Position numbers and translations under genes: made by a program. The notes beneath the pieces were generated by a model. That model had not been told where the DNA came from. It was given only the letters and a program-made list of their open reading frames with translations, and did not search any database. Positions 58,401-64,000 of a stretch of DNA of 64,000 bases are shown piece after piece. The first letter of the stretch is position 1. Each line of letters opens with the position of its first letter. The DNA lies in the NCBI RefSeq assembly GCF_008704495.1, contig NZ_CP023699.1, positions 4,960,001 through 5,024,000 of the forward strand. Reading direction: 5' to 3'. The DNA is from Streptomyces kanamyceticus (GTDB lineage Bacteria; Actinomycetota; Actinomycetes; Streptomycetales; Streptomycetaceae).

Positions 58401-59442
58401 ACCGACATCGGACATGATCGGCCGGATGGGCGAGTTCCGCCCGGACGGGAAAGTGCTCGCCACGGCCGCGGGCGACGACAAGATCCGGCTGTGGAACGTG
58501 AAGCGCCCCGACCGGCCCGCGTCCGTGAGCAAGCCCTTCAGCTCCGGGAAGGGGGAGGTGCGCGCGATGGCGTTCTCCCCGGACGGCCACACGCTGGCGG
58601 TGCTCACGGCAAACAACTCGGTACAGCTGTGGAACGTCACCGACCCCGCTCGCCCCGTCGTCTACGGGCCGCCCATCGAACTGCGGACACGATTCGCGGC
58701 CTCACTGGCCTTCAGCCCGGACGGCCGCACGCTGGCGACCCCCCAGACCGACCGCACCATCCAGCTGTGGAATGTCAGCACCCCGTCCCGCCCTCGCCCG
58801 CTCGGCACGCCACTCACCGGCCACAAGGGTTACGTCAACTCCCTTGTCTTCAACAAGGACGGACGAAGCCTCGCCAGCGGCAGCGCGGACGGCACCGTAC
58901 GTCTCTGGAAAGTGACCGACCCCCGTCATGCCACCCAGCTCGGCACCCCTCTCACAGGGCACCTGGGCCCCATCAACGCTCTCGCCTACGGCCCGGACGG
59001 CCACACCCTGGCCAGCGCGAGCGACGACGGTACGGTCCGGCTCTGGAACCTCTCCGACCCACTCAAGGCAAGCCGCCTCGAGGCCACTCTCACCGGCCAC
59101 ACCGACGCGGTCGTGTCACTGACGTTCAACCAGGACGGCCACACCCTGGCGAGCGGCGGCAACGACAACACGGTCCGGCTCTGGGACATCTCCAACCCCG
59201 CCAAGGCCGCTGCCATCGGTCAGTCGATGAGCCCCAACGCCAAGACCGGCAGTTTCTTGTCGTTCAGTTCGCAGATCGACATGCTCGGAGTATCGAGCGG
59301 AACCGACACCGTCCGGCTGTGGAACCTGGACACGGTCGAGGCAATTCACCGCGTTTGCTCGACCACGCAGGGCGTTCTGACACCGGAAATATGGCGCGAA
59401 TATCTACCCCGTCTCTCGTACGAGCCTCCGTGCGACGAGTAA
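55435..59442 (+). CDS. HTH-like/STAND NTPase/WD40-repeat protein
   Basis: 1335 aa from a GTG at 55435. Residues 1-110 look like a DNA-binding or adaptor helical domain. An nSTAND1-type NTPase begins at CPYKGLASYRQQDARWFFGRE, with P-loop GASGAGKSS near residue 183 and Walker B IIVDQFEETF near 280. A membrane helix (VWIARGAVAALVVLAMVAVVSAVIAW) lies near 600. From ~680 there are 14 WD40 repeats (motif LTGHxxxVxSVAFSPDG...RLWNV), enough for two seven-bladed propellers; the eighth is shortened. STAND proteins oligomerise after ligand recognition. Its place in an island allows a defence role, but no effector domain is visible. Confidence 0.88.
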   Translation: MEALSPDSGARTAFAERLALLYKEAGNPPLQRVAEAVVRLQRVDERGRPVRVSAQRISDWRRAKNVPAQFTALAAVLHVLIPDARHERPVPVSAGLYDIVQWQLLWEHAVADPVSGRAATPAEAENSSPAEAPAAAAVCPYKGLASYRQQDARWFFGRERSTEALITQLRATEKTGGLVMLVGASGAGKSSLLNAGVVPALRNGALRDENSQADLVVQLVPGGDPLKELTRHIPELAHAVPIEGESAAKEPGTPPFVHAVRESVTAWAHREASSAARPVIIVDQFEETFTLCSDEADKRAFIQLLHAACSPTDSGDPAPALVVLGIRADFYDQCLRYPELADALQHRHMVLGPLTTTELRDAVTGPAKAVGLELEPGLAELIIREVSTDGPRGSHDAGVLPLLSHALMATWQRRKTGRLTLAGYRAAGGIQGAVAATAERAWSDLDPAARTAARLLLLRLVRLGEDTQATRRRGTRRQLAAESTDPNKTEESLEALVRARLVTLDSETVEITHEALLHAWPRLRDWIDEDRNDHLLRQRLEEDGKAWEESDRDTALLYRGSRLEQARAWAKSSGDTFLTRGTVEFLAASARLRKRTVWIARGAVAALVVLAMVAVVSAVIAWNQRDDAVFQQVVAEADRAQKTDPSLSAQLDLVAHRMRPDDEATRNRLISIVNAPLATPLLGHKGAVYLTSFSPNGRLLATASYDRTVRLWDVKDRSRPKPLGKPLTGHKSWVSSAVFSPDGNTLASASDDGTIRLWNVRDPRHPRLLGAPLTGHGGAIYLVAFSPDGRTLASANDDHAVRLWNVKDPSRPKALGTLTGHTAAVRSVAFSPDGQTLAAGGDNGTIRLWDMADPRRPKPTGKALTGHTSTVHSVAFSPDGRTLASGGSDNNVRLWNVTDPHRAKPLGTPLTGHTGPVWSVAFNPDGSMLAAASADSTASLWNVSDPAHPAQVGEPLTGSSGEMYALGFSPDGRSLATGSGDNKVRLWSIPTSDMIGRMGEFRPDGKVLATAAGDDKIRLWNVKRPDRPASVSKPFSSGKGEVRAMAFSPDGHTLAVLTANNSVQLWNVTDPARPVVYGPPIELRTRFAASLAFSPDGRTLATPQTDRTIQLWNVSTPSRPRPLGTPLTGHKGYVNSLVFNKDGRSLASGSADGTVRLWKVTDPRHATQLGTPLTGHLGPINALAYGPDGHTLASASDDGTVRLWNLSDPLKASRLEATLTGHTDAVVSLTFNQDGHTLASGGNDNTVRLWDISNPAKAAAIGQSMSPNAKTGSFLSFSSQIDMLGVSSGTDTVRLWNLDTVEAIHRVCSTTQGVLTPEIWREYLPRLSYEPPCDE

Positions 59443-59753
59443 CGGTTCGCTGATTCTCTCCGCGGATCGCACCACGTGATCCCGATCACAACCACTCATC
59501 TCGACCGGGCAGTCCACTCCCCCTGCGCAGGCAGCCTTGTTACGGTTGGACCAGCCCGATCGCTGGTGCATCCCCCGTCGCCAGCGGTCGGGCCTTTCCA
59601 TGCCCTCGCTGTGCAGCGATTGCCGTGAGAGCGCCTGCGCAGGGCACTCAATTGATCGACGCTCTTCGATATGCGGGACAGGAAGTCCGGAATACACACA
59701 AAGGACCGTTTCCCCCTACATGGAACCCCGGTCAGCCAATATCCCGAGCCAAC

Positions 59754-59900
59754 TCAGGATGAACCCGTGGCGGAGGCGGATCGCCGATCAGGCCAGGATG
59801 CACCAGGTGCTGTCACGGTGTCGGGGTCGGTGGCCGCCAACTCTTTCGCGGTCTTCGACCGCGAAATCTCCTCTTCGACCTCGGCAAGGCGTTCTGTCAT
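59754..59900 (-). CDS. possible 48-aa peptide or gene fragment
   Basis: ATG at 59900 with AAGAAG nine bases upstream. The first part, MTERLAEVEEEISRSKTAKE, is a convincing charged helix. The second half is Ser/Ala/Pro-rich and looks out of frame. It may be the 5' remnant of a decayed gene. Confidence 0.25.
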   Translation of the reverse strand: MTERLAEVEEEISRSKTAKELAATDPDTVTAPGASWPDRRSASATGSS

Positions 59901-60071
59901 CGTGCGGCGCTTCTTTCCGGCCACAGCTGTCTACCCATCACCCAGAGGATCTAGCCGCTGACAGCGAAACGCACGCCGGAAGAAACCGTCAACCGTGCTA
60001 CCAGCCAATGAAGTTGCTCCCTCCCACACTGCCTCCAGCCCTGCCGTGCGGGCTCGCCTCCCCCTGCCTGA

Positions 60072-60087
60072 TGTGACTGCCATCACA
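60072..60087. promoter_or_regulatory. CRP-like palindrome upstream of flavodoxin gene
   Basis: TGTGACTGCCATCACA has the perfect TGTGA-N6-TCACA form of Crp/Fnr-family sites and is embedded in GATGTGAC...GTCACATC (60070-60077 and 60098-60105). It lies 64 bases before the flavodoxin start. Confidence 0.45.
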
Positions 60088-60150
60088 CGCGGGTGGTGTC
60101 ACATCTGATGTCGCTGCGCTGTCCTATCCACGGAAGCGAGAGAAGGGATC

Positions 60151-60627
60151 GTGAGGATGAAGGCCGTCATCGTGTGCGCCTCCGTGTCGCACGGAAATAC
60201 GCGTCGCGTCGCCGACAGCATGGCCCAGGTACTGGGCGCGAAGGTCGTTTCGCCCGAGCAGGCCGACCTGGCGGAGCTCGCCGAGGCCGACCTCGTGGGA
60301 TTCGGCTCGGGTGTGTTCTATCAGAGGCTCCACCCCCGCCTGACCGACTTCGTCAAGGCCCTGCCCACCGGCAGGGGCCGGGCATTCGTGTTCGCCACCA
60401 GCGGGCTTCCCGAGCTGCCGCTTGCGCCTTTCACCCGCCCCTTGGTCCAGCTCCTCGAACGCAAGGGCTTCGAGGTGGACGGAAACTTCTCGTGCCGGGC
60501 ATTGGACACCATGGCGCCCTTCAGGCTGGTCGGCGGGATCCAGAAACAGCGGCCGAACGCCGGGGACCTGGCCGCCGCGCGGGCGTTCGCCGCGCGACTG
60601 CAGGACGGACGAGAGCCGACGCTCTGA
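60151..60627 (+). CDS. flavodoxin-domain protein
   Basis: 158 aa from a GTG at 60151 after GAGAGAAGGG. KAVIVCASVSHGNTRRVADSMAQVLGAKVVSPEQ is the flavodoxin FMN phosphate loop (SVSHGNT). ADLVGFGSGVFYQRLHPRLTDFV and VFATSGLPELPLAPFTRPLVQLLERKGFEVDGNFSCRALDT follow. It resembles the flavodoxin-like proteins that carry electrons or reduce quinones. A Crp/Fnr-like palindrome precedes it, so it may respond to cAMP or redox state. Confidence 0.85.
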   Translation: MRMKAVIVCASVSHGNTRRVADSMAQVLGAKVVSPEQADLAELAEADLVGFGSGVFYQRLHPRLTDFVKALPTGRGRAFVFATSGLPELPLAPFTRPLVQLLERKGFEVDGNFSCRALDTMAPFRLVGGIQKQRPNAGDLAAARAFAARLQDGREPTL

Positions 60628-60730
60628 CACATACCGCCGTGAGGGCCACGACCAGGGCGACCAGCACACCGGCCCCGGCGACCACGCCGAAGGACAGCTT
60701 CACGAGGTCTCACCAGGACCCGAAACACAA

Positions 60731-60763
60731 AGAAGGCGCCTCCCACCTGGGGAGACGCCTTCT
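60731..60763 (-). terminator. terminator of tRNA-Ile
   Basis: AGAAGGCGCCTCCC (60731-60744) with GGGAGACGCCTTCT (60750-60763). In minus-strand RNA the single mismatch is a G-U pair, giving a 14-bp stem downstream of the tRNA. Confidence 0.75.
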
Positions 60764-60781
60764 TCATGTACTGCTCTGCTG

Positions 60782-60855
60782 TGGGGCTAACAGGATTTGA
60801 ACCTGTGGCCTCATCCTTATCAGGGATGCGCTCTAACCAACTGAGCTATAGCCCC
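60782..60855 (-). tRNA. tRNA-Ile (anticodon GAT)
   Basis: 74 bases. The acceptor GGGGCTA pairs with TAGCCCC, discriminator A. The D arm is AGCTCAGTTGGTTAGAGC. The anticodon stem CATCC/GGATG encloses loop CTGATAA, anticodon GAT. The T arm is ACAGGTTCAAATCCTGT. CCA is not encoded. An imperfect copy of its 3' end lies at 45044-45059. Confidence 0.97.
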
Positions 60856-60952
60856 GCCGCGCTGCGGTATGTCCCGCGCGCTGACCTCTGAAGATTAGCG
60901 CACCTGCGGTCCAGTCCCAAAATCGATACCCGAGCGCCGGGAAACCAGGGTG

Positions 60953-61663
60953 CTACTCGTCCTCGGCGAGGGTCAGCTCGACGCCTCCGACGAAGCCCGC
61001 GGAGAGGTTGTAGATGAAGGCGCCGAGCGTCGCGAGGGCCGTGGCGAGCACGACGTCGATGACCGCGATGATCGACGTGAACATCAGGACGCGCGGCAGC
61101 GACAGGAAGGACTGCAGATCGAAGCCGTTGGACTCGTTCGAGCCCGTCGCCTCCGAGATCGTGCCGCCCACCGTCGAGAAGACGCCCATCGCGTCCATGA
61201 CCATCCACAGGACGGCGGCCGCGACGATGGTGCAGATGCCCAGCGCGATGGAGAGCAGGAAGCTGACCTTCATCACCGACCAGGGGTCGGCCTTGGCCAC
61301 GCGCAGGCGCGCCTTGCGCGTACGGGGCGTCGTACGGGCCCCCGTGCGCGGCCTGCGCACCGAACCCGTCTGCGAGCCCTGCTGGTACGCCTGCGGCGGG
61401 TGGTAGGGCCCTGAGGCCTGCTGCGGCTGCCGCTCCCCGGGGAGCGCCCCGCCACCGCCTCCCGACGTCTTGCCCGCCGCGTACGCGGCGTCGTACTGGC
61501 CTGACGTCTGACCAGAAGTCCCCGGCCCTCGGGTGTCCGTCACAGTCCCCCCCTGGGATCCATGAGACTCGTGAGAGTCATGTGCGTCAGCGGCAGAGCC
61601 ACGGGCACTGTCCGTGCCGGTGGTGCCGGTCTGTTTCGATCCGGCGCCCGTGGCTCCACTCAC
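60953..61663 (-). CDS. DUF3566 transmembrane protein
   Basis: 236 aa. The first ~115 residues are disordered, rich in Gly, Thr, Ser and Gln, then Arg-rich. The DUF3566 core begins RKARLRVAKADPWSVMKVSFLLSIALGICTIVAAAVLWMVMDAMGVF and has a second helix pair (VLMFTSIIAVIDVVLATALATLGAFIYNLSAGFVGGVEL). It lies 19 bases after gyrA, as in most actinobacteria, and is probably in the same operon. The role is unknown, with links to the membrane near the division site suggested for relatives. Confidence 0.9.
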   Translation of the reverse strand: MSGATGAGSKQTGTTGTDSARGSAADAHDSHESHGSQGGTVTDTRGPGTSGQTSGQYDAAYAAGKTSGGGGGALPGERQPQQASGPYHPPQAYQQGSQTGSVRRPRTGARTTPRTRKARLRVAKADPWSVMKVSFLLSIALGICTIVAAAVLWMVMDAMGVFSTVGGTISEATGSNESNGFDLQSFLSLPRVLMFTSIIAVIDVVLATALATLGAFIYNLSAGFVGGVELTLAEDE

Positions 61664-61682
61664 GATGACTCACTCCTCGCGC

Positions 61683-64000
<2,318 letters not shown>

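Larger units (their letters stand above)
59443..60150. other. intergenic region downstream of the WD40 gene
   Basis: 708 bases. GCCCGATCGCTGG (59554-59566) pairs with CCAGCGGTCGGGC (59581-59593), a terminator followed by CTTTCC. A small minus-strand frame at 59754-59900 is listed separately. TGTGACTGCCATCACA (60072-60087) precedes the flavodoxin gene. Otherwise I see nothing; long plus-strand frames have non-protein-like translations. Confidence 0.5.

Overview
The window is a stretch of a Streptomyces chromosome, or that of a close relative, roughly 50-60 kb from the replication origin. The evidence is the very high GC content with strong third-position bias, GTG starts and ATGA/GTGA stop-start overlaps. 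The gene order is also typical of Streptomyces: tRNA-Leu, fhaA-fhaB-PP2C-rodA-pbpA-pknB, class E sortases, pabA, crgA, rhomboid, ppiA, then tRNA-Ala, a kinase module, a DLW-39 protein, tRNA-Ile, a DUF3566 protein and gyrA. gyrA enters from the right edge on the minus strand, so oriC should lie a few kb to the right. Origin-region signals are present: three parS-type sites and a cluster of DnaA boxes between crgA and the rhomboid gene.

Layout. 1-1.5 kb: HTTM/DUF5819 membrane pair. 1.7-5.3 kb: paaABCDE phenylacetyl-CoA epoxidase operon behind a PaaR-like operator. 5.3-9.4 kb: acyl-CoA dehydrogenase behind a KstR-type palindrome, rhodanese, J-domain-like protein, DUF2252 protein. 9.6-18.3 kb: tRNA-Leu and the Ser/Thr-phosphorylation and cell-wall operon, in which FHA proteins, phosphatase and PASTA kinase sit beside RodA and PbpA. 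18.5-26.6 kb: small secreted protein, three class E sortases around pabA and a 53-aa membrane protein, DUF881, crgA, the DnaA boxes, rhomboid, ppiA and DUF5324.

26.8-38.6 kb is an accessory biosynthetic locus for a streptolysin-S-like azol(in)e peptide. It has a 47-aa precursor with a Cys-rich core, a SagB-like dehydrogenase, a SagC-like partner protein, a YcaO cyclodehydratase and two CPBP proteases. Tailoring enzymes are a P450, a luciferase-like monooxygenase and an O-methyltransferase. A TetR regulator and an MFS exporter complete it. Four palindromes of the form CTAAC-N3-GTTAG (one with a degenerate half) stand in front of the exporter, the P450/precursor pair, the TetR gene and the methyltransferase, which ties them into one regulon. 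The locus also holds a tandem triplication of a stop-start junction and two perfect parS sites inside a protease gene.

38.8-44.9 kb returns to core genes: tRNA-Ala, an XRE protein, a Ser/Thr kinase, a surface protein, DLW-39 and a STAS protein. From about 45.04 to 60.78 kb lies a probable genomic island at tRNA-Ile. An imperfect 16-bp copy of the tRNA 3' end sits at 45044 next to a terminator. The island carries a GntR/UTRA regulator, a glycosyltransferase, an FkbM methyltransferase, an amidohydrolase/DoxX pair, gene remnants, a secreted protein/membrane protein pair, a repeat protein, a 1335-aa STAND-NTPase/WD40 protein and a flavodoxin. No integrase or replication gene is seen, so any element would be a decayed remnant. 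tRNA-Ile, the DUF3566 protein and gyrA close the window.
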